A stretch of 64,000 nt of DNA from Symsagittifera roscoffensis (Eukaryota; Xenacoelomorpha; Acoela; Convolutidae), in contig NC_087067.1 in the NCBI RefSeq assembly GCF_963678635.1, forward strand, positions 21,829,547 through 21,893,546. Direction: 5' to 3'. The translations under genes and the position numbers were made by a program. The notes under the pieces are model-generated. The model did no database searches and had not been told where the DNA came from. It saw only the letters and a program-made list of their open reading frames with translations. This document shows positions 1 to 11,265 of the stretch, piece by piece (within the stretch, counting starts at the first letter, position 1; the number at the start of each line of letters is the position of its first letter).

Positions 1-190
1 TTTCCTTCAAAATCCATTCAATGCGTTTTGAAGTTTTTTTGTTAACATAATGCGTTTCAAAAAAAGAGATTGTGTGAAACGGTTTGGCTTATATGCCCGA
101 AATTATTTGTTCTTGCTATCGCATTTTATAAACAGGGTAAGGTTGATCGGAACACAGAAAAATGTTGAAATGTTTCTTAAGCACAAATTA

Positions 191-726
191 AACAAAACTG
201 CTCGTATCAGGGCGAGGCACTGAATGTTCTGACTGCCTCTTAAGGTCTAAGGAGCAGTAATGACATGAAAAAAATTTAATGTAATAAACATAAAAAAATT
301 TCTTTCTTCCTAAAATTTGAGATTTTTTGGGAAATTCATCCCTCCACGCGCCATATAAAGTACAAAGTGATAGATTTTGCTCCTAATTACAAATCAGTTA
401 TGGCAAATAAGCTTCCTTCAAGGAATTTGCAACGATTTCTATGACGGATTAAATCTCCGCTTACGCGTTAATAGCGCGAAATATATCGCGCGCTAATTGT
501 CTTAAATTGGCCAAAATGGCAATCTGCAAACCCCCATAACTTTACGAAAAATGATCACAGGTGAAATATCTTTTCAAATTTAAGCTCAAGACAACAAAAC
601 CTTTTGAATTACAAAATTTTTTTGTCAAAAATGGCTAGTTAAAAAGGTCAAAAATTGTCTGAAGAAAAAAAACCTACCCGCCCGAGCACAAATATTTCCT
701 TACTTTCGTTACGAAAGTCGGAGCAA
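191..726 (-). mobile_element. Element A copy, near full length
   Basis: Copy of a dispersed element of about 530 bp seen over 20 times in this window. In this orientation it opens with an actgctcgtatcagg motif and a GC-rich hairpin. It has a middle block with paired GCGCG-type arms at about 465-495, and it closes with the palindromic ACTTTCGTTACGAAAGT followed by CGGAGCAA. The motifs gttctgact near one end and agtcggagc at the other are an imperfect inverted pair (gttccgact and agtcggaac in better copies). There is no coding capacity, so it is non-autonomous. The superfamily is not recognised. Confidence 0.8.
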
Positions 727-3700
727 TCATCAAATGTGCCTAATTCAATTCTGTTATATATTTTGTTTATTTCTCGCACAAATAAACGAAACAACTTTGA
801 AAACAATATGTTTCTTTTTAAATCAATTGTGCTTATTATTGTGGTCAGAACTTTCTTTTTTGTTTGAATAAGAGAAGAACGAATGGAAAGATGCAAAAGG
901 TTTATCTTAATTAGTCTCATTCCTGCTAAACTAGGCAAAAAGTTCAGCAGGTCAAGACGAAGTTCCAAAAATAGGACTTAGAACAAGCGCAAAAATTGAA
1001 CTTAACGCGCACAAATCCGAGCGGATTTTGAAAAATTACCAAAATCCCATATGAAGTCTGATATCCACCAAAAAAAGTTCGACAAAACATACTGGGCGAC
1101 ATTCATTGCAAGGTCAAACTATAAGCTCACTATTTGGTGTCTGTAGATCTCTGAAATCCAGAGACAAATCTTTAAACATGTTAAACTTTGTCGGAACGAT
1201 CAAAGAAAACGAAAAAACTGTAAGACTTTAAATCTCCATATGGTTTCACTGGCAAGTAATAACATATTTTGAAGTATTTTCATGATAGTAACTGAGTTTG
1301 ATTCAAATAACAGCCATAAATTTTGTCGGTTTTGTCAAAAGTTGGATTCATCATTCTCATAAAATCTCAATTCTTGTTTTAGCCATCAACGAGGTATACC
1401 CTCTGTCGAAAATTCAAACTTTACTGTAGGTCATCAATTTAAAAACAAAATTTTGTCAACAAATCGACATATTTATCTTCAGACTGAAACTTTGAGTTAT
1501 TCAGAGTGTTTTCAGGTCTAATTTTTAGCTGCAAATTGACCGACTAGCTTCAAAAGCATTCATACGCATTTTTTTTGCTAAGTGTCATTAAAAATCTGTT
1601 ACTCAAAAGAATAGCATTTGTGTCGCACAGCATATTAGTTTCTCTGGTCTCCTCAGCGAAAAAATAGATTAATAAAAAAGTAGACCAAAAACAGCAAACC
1701 CAGGAGCTATATCGGACTATTCGAGGGAGACTGATTTCCAATTAATTCGTGAAAATCTTGCCAACTTTTTTGGGTTTAACAAATTTGTTTTCCAGCGTTT
1801 AACTTCTTGATTTTTTTTTGTAAAAACAAATGAAATTATCGAAAGAAATTTTGAATTCACTAAAATGGAACATTATTGATCAAGAAGCGAATAAAAGAAT
1901 AGCGAATAGCATTTTATTATTTTTTGCAATTTTTTTTGTGATATTTCGATGTTTTGATCCTTGTAAAAATTAAAACCAATGGGGCTTTTTAATTTTTTCT
2001 GTGTTTTTCTACAAATATTCAAATGAAAGACAAGGAAAATTAAAGTGTCTTTTAATCGTAAGAAGTAGAAAATGTTCATGAAGAGCACCGACTGTAGTGA
2101 CAAAAACTTGTAGTGTTTTTTTTGGCATTGGATTTTTGAAAGTGCTGACCAAAAAACCGCAATTTTCGGCACGCTTAATTCCATCAAAATTGATAAAATT
2201 TGGAGCCGAAACATATTACGAATGATTTAAAAAGAAAATTTTCCGGTCGGTCTGCTGAAAGTGTTCATAAACACTTGAAAATCAGGACTCTATGGATGGC
2301 GCGGGGTGACATCCCTGAGTAAAAAAAAAAAGCGTCTGCATCAAACCACGCCCCCCCCCCAAAGTCCGCTTTTGACTAAGCACACCTCCTCATCGCTTGG
2401 TTTTCACATAAAAAATCTCAGTTTTAATCACTTTTGGTCGGGAGTATTTCCTGCAGTGTTATTAGTCATTTTTCTATACAACGTTGAGGGCCCATTTGGA
2501 GCACTTTACGTGCGCTTGGTTTTATATATGTATCAACAGCACTGCATAATAGGCAAGTTATGCCTTGCTGCCAACCTTCTCAATTCGAGTTGAGGCAAGC
2601 TAAGGTGTCTATCGAAAAGCATCTCAAACGTTTTACCACTTTCGGCTCATAATATTTCGAGAAACGATTATTTTGTTATTATGACAAGAACTTGTTCGCC
2701 ACAGTCAATTTTTTAAAAAACCGGTCACAATTGCCGTACTTGAGCACTTATTGGAAAATTTCGACCAAAAATTTGCGTCTTTTTCAAGCATTCCCGGAAC
2801 ACAAAAAAAACTATGTTCAGCGATTCAAAAATTATTTTCAGAGGAGGTTCAGAACTATACGTTTTGTTCTAGTTCTTCCTCAAACTTAATTTACTTAGAG
2901 GTGCAAAGCCGCGCTCAGTTAAATTTTAGGACAGAACAACAAATGAACCAGGACTCCATCTAGTGTTACACCATAGTTGATTTTTTAAATGACCGATAAT
3001 GAATCGTCATAACTAACGTACTGCTTACGATTCTCAATGTGTGACCTCAAAAGATTTACAAATTTTTCTCGTAAATCTTAGAGATCGCATTTTTCCCGTA
3101 AAATATTGTGATCAACGTTGTCGAATGTTTCGTAAAGTATTTTTACTTACACACGGAGCCACCATTTTCTTCTTCGTTCTCAACTGTCTTTCAGTGAAAT
3201 CTAAGATAGCATCGACTATGTTTTCTTCATTTGGGAATCTATACTAACATGCTACATCGTATTTTTTCAGAAAACTTCTCAAGCGCTTATTTTAAATTTT
3301 GCCTCATAATTGGTCGAAGAGATGAAGGTCAGTAATTACCGTACTCCTCGACATTATGCTATTTTTATGTATTGGTTTTAGAAATTACAAATTTAAGATT
3401 CTGTGGTGTTGTTTTATTTTCGACTAATTCTAATGAAAAAATTTTTAAAAATTTTGAGCACTAAAAGCTTTGTTTTTTATTCTCACCTCTGACTTTAATT
3501 TTTTCGATTTTTACGGCTCTGTTTATCATTTTTCTCTCATAGAAAGAGCATTTTTTTCAACGCAAACTTTTCAACTTTTTTTTGTTCCTGTATTTTTTTT
3601 CTATATTTTTTATTAGAATATGTAAATTTCTTCTAAATTGAGTTATTTGGATAAAAAGTTTGATTGCTTACAAAATATAAGAAGCTGCCATACAAACACA

Positions 3701-3922
3701 CTTTGCAAGAAAAAAAACCGATAAAATTTTGAAGTTTGGACCCAAAAATTTTTTTGTTCTTTAAAATGATGATTACTTTTCGTTAATTTCGAAAAAAAAC
3801 TGTGAAAATTTTGTCTTACAGTTTTCAAATATAGAAACTGTATGATGGCTCCTCTCACGGAATAAAAGTTTGCTTATTTTTATGTCAATACACCGCTAAT
3901 TAAAAGAAAACTACGTTTACAG
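727..3922. other. AT-rich stretch without recognised gene
   Basis: No exon, RNA gene or clear repeat was recognised. Open frames here are short, have AT-driven composition and no recognisable domain. There is a C run at about 2347-2358, and at about 2578-2602 a short piece resembling the middle of element A. The stretch lies 3 kb or more upstream of the receptor's first coding exon and may be intergenic. Confidence 0.5.
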
Positions 3923-4294
3923 TCGATTACCCTGATTTCGAAAAAATTGTATGAAAACTGAACCTTTTTTTTTCATTGACTAAATGTATGTATTTGTATG
4001 ATTACCCATGTCGAGGTGATTGGCACATGTTTTGACTTTGAAAGTGGAGCAAGTGCATCTCCGACTGAAATTCTGCGGTCAAGAAGCAATTTTAGTCGAA
4101 AGATACACGATTTTGGTCGAGAAAGTCGAAACATACCCAACTTTGGTCAAGAAAATTGAAGCATAGGTCGAGCACATGTGTCGAGTTGAAGCACATGTGT
4201 CTGAGCACCTCGACCTGGGTAATCATACAATTCCACCCAATTAGTCTATGAAAAAACAGGTTTCATACATTTTTTTCGAAACCAGAGTAATCGA
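3923..4294. mobile_element. Nested foldback element
   Basis: Two inverted repeats sit one inside the other. The outer arms (3923-3988 and about 4236-4294) pair over about 60 bp and share the block TTTCGAAAAAA and a GTATGAAA block. The inner arms (3994-4018 and 4204-4230) share TTGTATGATTACCC and a CGAGGTG/CACCTCG block. The interior holds repeated gtcgaaa / ggtcgag phrases that continue in the array to the right. No reading frame of interest is present. Best read as one foldback (MITE-like) element inserted near the end of another. Confidence 0.75.
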
Positions 4295-5175
4295 AAAATA
4301 GGTCGAGCACGGTTGAAAAATAGGCCAAGCGTGGTCGAAACATAAGTCTAGCACAGTAGAAAAATAACAGATATCCTTCTATTTAGCCGAAACATAGGTC
4401 GAGCACAGTGGAAACATAGGTCGAGCACAGTCGATACATGAGTCGCGCACAGTGGAAACATAGATCACGCTCAGTCGAAACATAGGTCGAGCACAGTCGA
4501 AAGATAGGTCGAGCACAGTACGAAGTCGGTCGAGAAAGTCGAAGCATATCGATTTTTGATCGAGAAGGTCGAAACATATCTGCGCGGGGTCGAGAAAAAA
4601 AATGTTGTAACATTATCGGTCGAGAAATTCGAAAAAGTCGAAACATACCAATTTTTAGCCGAGAAAGTTAAAATGTATCTATGTGGGGTCGAAAAAACAA
4701 AACTTCAAAAAATTTCAGTCGAGAATGTCGAGAAAATCGGAACTTATCAATTTTTGGTCGAGAAAGTCGAAACGTTTCTATGCAGAGTCGAACAAAAAAA
4801 AGTTGTAAAAAATGTTGGTCGAGAATGTCGAGAAAGTCTAAACATAACAATTTTTGGTCGAGAAAGTCGAAACGTATCTATGCGGGTTCGAACAAACAAG
4901 TTTTAAAAAATGTCGGTCGACAATGTGGAGAAGGTCGAAACATATCAATTTTTAGTCAAGAAAGTCAAAACGTATCTGTACTGGGTCGGACAAAGTCGAA
5001 AACTTTTTTCGTTGGGTCGAGAAAACCAAAACATGCCAAAATTTGGTCGAGAAAGTCTAATACCGAAATGTGGTCGAGAAAGTCTAAACATGCCGAGAAC
5101 TGATTGAGCACCAATTTTTCCAATTTTTGGTTGAAAAATTCGCGACAAAGCGAGCACCTCGACCCGTGTAGCATT
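4295..5175. repeat. Tandem array of GTCGA-based phrases (about 21-bp and 99-bp units)
   Basis: From about 4300 to 4525 an AAACATAGGTCGAGCACAG-type phrase of about 21 bp is repeated with variations. From about 4550 to 5050 a longer unit repeats with landmarks near 4550, 4648, 4748, 4848 and 4946, a period of about 98-100 bp. Each unit contains several ggtcgagaa sub-repeats. The right edge (5154-5170) ends in CACCTCGACC, the same motif that ends the inner foldback at 4204-4220. The several open frames of 60-140 codons across the array simply follow the repeat and are not genes. Confidence 0.8.
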
Positions 5176-6697
5176 TTTGATCTATGTTGGACTGATAATT
5201 CTCAAAATTGCCTCCTAATGCTGCTCCTTTTTCGATTGTTTTTCGTATTTTAAAATTACCCCAGCTGAGATTGCTTCTACATGTCTATTTAAAGGGAAGC
5301 AATATTTTATGCTCAGAAGATTTTCAATTATGTTAGTGCTTTTGCTGTAGCTCTAAGTTTACACGGGTAGAAAATGTTTATTTTTGGTTACTTTTTCTTT
5401 TACCAGTCATACACCGTTATTCAGGCATAAAAACCGAGAAGAAGAGACCATTCTCAATTAATTTTATCATTGAAAGTTTATTATCTGATATTTTTGGATA
5501 CAAGTTGATTTTCGAATCAGAACACTTGCATAATCGTCACAGTCAAATGACCGCTTATAAAGCTTCTTTCGAATTTTCCCATTAATAAAAAAAGTTATTT
5601 TTTTTCAGGAAGTACGCAAAAATGTAGTTTTTTGGACATTTTGTAGATCAGTTTTCAATTTTTTTTTGTTTCTTTAATAATTGTAATGAAAATCATCTGA
5701 TGAGTTTGCTTCAAAATTTTTTTATAGCATTTTTTATTCTGTTTCCTTTTTTTCCTAACCATATTTTTTACAGCTCTTTTACAAATAGCGATATGAAAAA
5801 ATAGTTAATAAAGCTCCACCTATCAATCAATTTTTAATAAACTTGGAATATTTTTCACCCTATATTCGATAAACTTGAAGATACTTCACAACATGAAATT
5901 TCACTTATATCAGCCCCTTGTATAACTGTATGTTTAAATACACTTCATATTGTTTTTTTTTTGCAAGCTATTGCAAGCTAGGGATATTTCATGCTTCATT
6001 TAATTTTATTTCATCAATTTTATCCTCAAAATCAATATAGCCAGGCACTTTTAGTATTAGTTTTTGGCAATAAATTCAGAAAAAACTGACATATTAATTT
6101 TAAAGTGCAGAATAAAATGACCGTTATTTTGGATTGAGTTGGCAATTTTAGATGCCCCCAAACACGTCTAAAAGTGAAGTGAATGTACCTTCATAAACAG
6201 TCCTTACCAATACCTTGTCTTGTTCAATCAATTTTCATTGGCCAAAATGCTGACATGGCATATTTAGTGCAGAATACAGGAACTATGGACACCAAAATGG
6301 CACAGAATAAACAGAATTTAGACTTATTATTTCACCAATTCTGTTGAAGCTTTCGCTGCTGGAAAGAATTTTTTCAACTTTTTATTCTTGCTCGAAGCTC
6401 ATAAACATTTTGGTTCCAAGTCCGTGAAAAATAAATAAAATTATTTTATCAGAGAAATACGTCAATAGAAACAGAACGCAATAATTTAACACTTCTTCAG
6501 TTTAATTAGACACAAAAATTGAAAATTTTGACTGTGAGTTTAAAATTTGTAGTCTGAAATACATCATAACTTTTTTTACCTCATTACTTTTCATTTGATT
6601 ATACATAACGGTCAAGTTGCGCTCGCCTAAAATTCAAACGTATTTTGATTCTTTTTGAACAAATTTTTTCAACTTTGCGTATTCATTTTTAAAAAAA
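5176..6697. other. Region upstream of receptor exon 1
   Basis: AT-rich, with no repeat or exon recognised. It should contain the promoter or a 5' UTR intron of the receptor, but I see no decisive TATA box or initiator in such AT-rich sequence. An in-frame TGA at 6656 closes the reading frame upstream of the chosen start codon. Confidence 0.4.
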
Positions 6698-6931
6698 ATG
6701 ATGCCAAATTTCACCACTCGCTCAATAATTGACGGCATCGGAGGCAGGGATTCGAAGCCGGTGGAGCCGTGGGAGAACTACGACAAGTATGTGTCGCAAG
6801 CTGAGTCGGTGGAACGGGTGCTGAACCCTATCTTGTCTGTGCTGAGTATCATTCTAAACACATCTCTCGCTCTCTACATTCTGTCAAAGAGTGACCTCAG
6901 AAAATTCACATTCCTCATTGTAGCTTTTCAG
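6698..6931 (+). CDS. Class A G-protein-coupled receptor, first coding exon (N-terminus, TM1, start of TM2)
   Basis: Encodes 78 residues, ending in phase 0 at a good donor (CAG|GTAAGA at 6932). The start is the first of two adjacent ATGs; it has an A at -3 and an in-frame stop 42 bp upstream. Residues 1-40 form a hydrophilic extracellular N-terminus with a glycosylation sequon (N4-F-T). Residues 43-63 form TM1, with N54 in the N1.50 position. Residues 64-69 are a short loop (KSDLRK), and residues 70-78 begin TM2. The base composition is clearly less AT-rich than the surroundings. Spliced to 41178-41535 it places D2.50 28 residues after N1.50, as in rhodopsin. Known for the family: a seven-helix plasma-membrane receptor that signals through G proteins. 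The ligand cannot be inferred. No signal peptide is evident, which is normal for class A receptors. Confidence 0.8.
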
Positions 6932-7237
6932 GTAAGAAAACCTATTTTTTTATGATAAAGTATTTATGATTTAATTCATATGTGAATAAGAAAAATTAAT
7001 TTCTTAAAATTAAGCTTTCAGATAAAAAACTTATTCAAATAAAATTTGCAGACCCGATCCTTTCTTCTGTTGAAACGGACAAAGTGAAGTTCAAATTTCT
7101 GAAAAAAAAAACGCCACGAAAAAACTCTCTTTCAAAGTTTGGGTGGAAAAATAAAAAACTCTCATCCCCACCAAACATTAAAGTATGGTTCTTACGAAAC
7201 TTCAAGTGTAATTCAAAAAATTAGTATAACTAGAATT

Positions 7238-8912
7238 AGTAGCGGATTTAGGGGCTGCTCTACTCTCCTCAGGATTCGACCGACTGCCGAATCAAAGGGT
7301 CCCCCTATGTGCTATTTTGAGATATCTAATTTTGGCTGACCGACCCTAAAATTTTTCTAAAGGCGCCTTCGACGCCAATTTTTAAAAAATAATTGGCGTC
7401 AGATAATCGTCGTCGGACAAACTTACAAATTATTGGCGTCTCCTCAGGGTTGGACCCACTGCCGAATCAAAGGGTCCCCCTATGTGCTATTTTGAGATAT
7501 CTAATTTTGGCTGACCGACCCTAAAATTTTTCTAAAGGCGCCTTCGACGCCAATTTTTAAAAAATAATTGGCGTCAGATAATCGTCGTCGGACAAACTTA
7601 CAAATTATTGGCGTCTCCTCAGGGTTGGACCCACTGCCGAATCAAAGGGTCCCCCCTATGTGCTATTTTGAGATATCTAATTTTGGCTGACCGACCCTAA
7701 AATTTTTCTAAAGGCGCCTTCGACGCCAATTTTTAAAAAATAATTGGCGTCAGATAATCGTCGTCAGACAAACTTACAAATTATTGGCGTCTCCTCAGGG
7801 TTGGACCCACCGCCGAATCAAAGGGTCCCCCCTATGTGCTATTTTGGCGCCTTCGACGCCAAAAATTATTGGCGTCTCCTCAGGTTTCGATTCACTGCCG
7901 AATCAAAAGATCCCTCCTTTGTACTATTTTGGCGCCTTCGACGCCAATCTTTACAAATTTTTGGCGTCGGATAATCGGCGTCGGACAAATTTACACATTA
8001 TTGGCGTCGGATAATTGGCGTCGGATTGGCGTCGGACAAATTATTGGTGCCAATATTTACAAATTTTTGGCGTCGGATAATTGGCGTCGGATTGGCGTCG
8101 GATTGGCGTCGGATTGGCGTCGGACAATCTATTGGCGCCAATATTTACAAATTTTTGGCGTCGGATAACCGGCGTCGGACAAATTTACAAATTATTGGCG
8201 TCGGATAATTGGCGTCGGATTGGCGTCGGACAAACTATTGGCGCCAATATTTACAAATTATTGGCGTCGGATAATCGGCGTCGGACAATTTTATAAATTA
8301 TTGGCGTCTCCTCAGGGTTCGACCCACTACCGAATCAAAAGATCCCTCCTCTGTACTATTTTGGCGCCTTCGACGCCAATATTTACAAATTGTTGGCGTC
8401 GGATAATCGGCGTCGGACAAATTTACAAATTATTGGCGTCGGATTGGCGTCGGACAACTTATTGGCGCCAATATTTACAAATTATTGGTGCCGGATAATC
8501 GACGTCGGACAAATTTACAAATTATTGGCGTCGGATAATTGGCGTCGGACAAATTATTGGCGCCAATATTTACAAATTATTGGCGTAGGATAATCGGCGT
8601 CGGACAATTTTATAAATTTTTGGCGTCGGATAATTGGCGTTGGACAAATTTACACTCACTGCCGAATCAAAGGGTCCCCCTTTGTACTATTGTGAAATAT
8701 CTAATTTTGGCTGACGGATCCTAAAATTTTTCTAACGGCGCCTTCGACGCCAATATTTACAATTTTTGAGGGAAAGCGGTTGCCAAAAAAACTCTTTTAG
8801 TGCCTTGAGAGAGCTTGGAAAATCAATCTAGTCGACCTAAAAAAAGTCGACAAAGTTTACGAAAACTTTTTGAAAAAACCGCCACCTCAAGAATTTTTTA
8901 GATCCGCCCCTG
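7238..8912 (+). mobile_element. hAT-like non-autonomous element (B1) swollen by an internal satellite
   Basis: The ends match the family-B terminal motifs: AGCGGATTTAGG at the left and GATCCGCCCCTG at 8901-8912. Typical copies are about 360-440 bp; this one is about 1,675 bp because the segment around the internal GGCGCC palindrome has been amplified. A degenerate 8-bp flank pair (actagaat / gctgaaat) could be a decayed target duplication. No transposase is encoded. Confidence 0.75.
7266..8755. repeat. Compound satellite inside element B1
   Basis: Long units begin with TCCTCAGG at 7266, 7441, 7616 and 7792, a period of 175-176 bp; the first three are nearly identical. From about 7960 to 8290 and 8390 to 8640 a shorter unit of about 40 bp takes over. 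It is built from GGCGTCGGATAATCGGCGTC and TTTACAAATTATT in changing combinations. Further TCCTCAGG starts lie near 7877 and 8308. Many open frames of 60-110 codons in all phases are produced by the repeat itself and are not genes. Confidence 0.9.
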
Positions 8913-8989
8913 GCTGAAATTATTACCTTTTAAATAATTTTTGTCGGAAAAAAGTCATGAAATTGTATCAGTAGTGGGATTAGGGAAAA

Positions 8990-9180
8990 AGAAGAAGAGA
9001 ACAAACCCAACCCCCCCTCCCCCCTCAGGGGTTTGACCTCTTGCGCCTTTTTTTGGATATCCATTTTTGGCTGACTAGCTCTAAAAGTGTACTAGAGGCG
9101 CTTTCGGCGCCAATATATACTAAATTTGAGGGGAAATGCACACCGATGAAACTTAATTTTCGCGAAAATCCTGGATCCGC
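8990..9180 (+). mobile_element. Truncated hAT-like element B2
   Basis: Carries the cctcagggg-ttgac block, the TTTTTGGCTGAC block, the GGCGC..GGCGCC palindrome and the AAATTTGAGGGG block of family B. It then jumps to the terminal GATCCGC motif, so the A/T-rich right half is deleted. Confidence 0.65.
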
Positions 9181-11069
9181 TTCTGAATTGTATATTGGAT
9201 GCTTATTGTCTTCAAAAAAAGGTAATCTTTTCAAGTGTTCGATTGAGTGATGCTTATAATTTTAACTACATTCTGTCATTCCATGGAGGACAACTCAGTG
9301 TTTGTTAAAAGATGTGAATTTGCAAATTTAAAAAAATATGTGACAAAACTTTGTCGAAAAAAAAGCACTCAAGATAAAAGTTAAAGGAAAGTTTTAAAAA
9401 TGTTTTTAAACTGAAAAGGTTTCAAAGAAAAATATAAATGAACAATATTCAAATAATTTCAGATTTTTTTCATAAGCTGACACAGTTTATCGTCTCAATT
9501 TCGGAAAAAATGTGCGTATTCTTGCCTCAACGTTTTCATATATAACAGAAATTTACACTCTCTTTTAATGTTTTTTTGTTGTTTTGTATTAGGTTTTATA
9601 TAATTATGCTATATTTTTGATGTGTGAAGAAAATTTTCAGAGTTTGAAATAGATTGGTAATTAATCATGCCTTATTATCATTAAGTGAAATGCTAGTTTT
9701 CATTCTATAAACAAAAAACTGATATTAACTGTTTTTGGAGAACAGGAGAAAAAACAATTATACAACGGCGGCAGCTTGTATGCTGCCCAACGTTTATACT
9801 TCTCAAATTTTATTAAGAAATGGCTTCGTATTACATTGAATGAAACACCTGGGCAGTGTAAATTGCAGTTCGGGATATTTTTATTTTTAAAATCAAATAT
9901 GGTTTTTGATGAATTGCGAAATTGAATACTAAAAGCATTTTTTTTAAAAACAAGTTTTGTTTTCTGCTGATAGCTTAGACAGTTACATATTACAATCTCA
10001 AGATAACGACAAAATTTTCTAATACGTTTTTTCAAAATGAGTCTTACTCTTAAATAGTTTTCTTAGACGATTTAACACGACAAATGTTCCGCTGAAGCAA
10101 AGCAATGTCAAGATGATCATTGGAGAGTATTTACCCTTTTTAAAAAGTTTTGATAATTCGTAATTCAGATCAGCTATTAAAAGATTGAAATGAGTGTTTC
10201 TGGTACTGCGTTTGCGGAAACTTTCTAATTAAGTATCCTAGCTCTTTTCTATTGTTCATAGCTGTTTTTGCTTAAAATGTTTTTTTTTACTCAAGACTAT
10301 TGGTTTTTCTAATTAGTTTTAAGATGATGAAATTAGGTTTGAAAAATTGAGAAAAGAGGCAGTAAGCCTTAGTTTTCTTCAAATGATTATTGAAATGATT
10401 CTGAACATTACATTTTGATTTTGATGGTGAAGAGGTTTGTTTGGCTTCTCTTATTGTTTTTCTGATGATAGTCATTCATTTGGTCCTATGAAAATAATTT
10501 GATTACTTTTGACCTTGCACTAGTAATTGTTACTGGCATATAATTTCTTGATCTTGGTACTGATTCTACTTTTCCAAAAAACATGATGTAATGAGAATGA
10601 AGAAATGAGAGTGGGAATGTTTTCAAACTAACAATCTTTATTTAAGGAGTATGTAACAATTAAATTGCTCAATTTTTAAGTACTCAAGCGGATTTATCAA
10701 AAAAATTTGCGTGTTTTCTGTGGCTTTTTTTAATGATGTAAAAAATCTAAAATCGAACAAACTTCGTTCAACTGAGGTCTTGTGGTGATTGGAAAGATTT
10801 TTCAAGCCCGGAAAACTTATTCTTTTTTGACATTCTTTTTCTTTTGGTTGCCTCTTGACATTATCTAATAATTAAGCAAAAAAGATTTGAGTGTTTCTTT
10901 GAATTTTGGTGCTGCTAGCGAAGATACATGCTTTTCATTGACTCTATTATGTGTTTTTTTGCATAATTCTAAGATAATGCCAAGAGGAATGAAACCAAAA
11001 GAAAAAGAATGTCAAAAAAACAAGAAGTTTTCCTGTCTTGAAATGTTTTGTTCAATTTACAACGAGAAC
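9181..11069. other. Intronic AT-rich sequence, nothing recognised
   Basis: No exon, repeat family or RNA gene was recognised. A minus-strand open frame of 111 codons (9700-10035) has no domain-like features or splice context. Confidence 0.5.
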
Positions 11070-11265
11070 TCAGTGTGCTCGACTGTGCTCGAACTAGGTT
11101 TCGATTTTTTTAACCGAAATTGTGTATGTTTTGTTTTTCTCGACCTTCGGTTCAATTTTCTCCACCGAAATTGGGTAGGTTTCGACTTTTTGCTCGACTT
11201 AAAATTGCACTTGCTCGACTTTCTAATTCGAAACATAAGTCGAGTACGTCGACCCGGGCAGCAAC
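11070..11265. repeat. Remnant of GTCGA-phrase element
   Basis: Contains repeated tgctcgac / tttcgactt phrases, the reverse complement of the phrase used at 4295-5175. It ends with GTCGACCCGGGCAG, close to the CTCGACCTGGGTAA terminal motif at 4208-4222. Probably one end of a foldback element of the same kind. Confidence 0.55.

Noticed and set aside
191-726. Element A as a Helitron
   Set aside because: A hairpin near one end is suggestive, but the required CTRR end and TC start are absent in the copies read.
2306-2593. Plus-strand frame of 95 codons with a hydrophobic segment
   Set aside because: It has no recognisable domain or splice context and begins in a K/A-rich low-complexity tract.
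4383-5174. Open frames up to 140 codons on both strands
   Set aside because: They follow the GTCGA phrase array with period-locked repeats; not coding.
7744-8724. Overlapping open frames of 60-110 codons
   Set aside because: They arise from the GGCGTC satellite, which lacks stop codons in several phases. The proteins are just the repeat translated and have no domain.
7380-8760. CRISPR-like array
   Set aside because: The repeats are contiguous and variable with no unique spacers, and the context is eukaryotic.
9700-10035. Minus-strand frame of 111 codons
   Set aside because: Composition is AT-driven (Phe, Lys, Asn, Ile), with no domain and no neighbouring exon signals.
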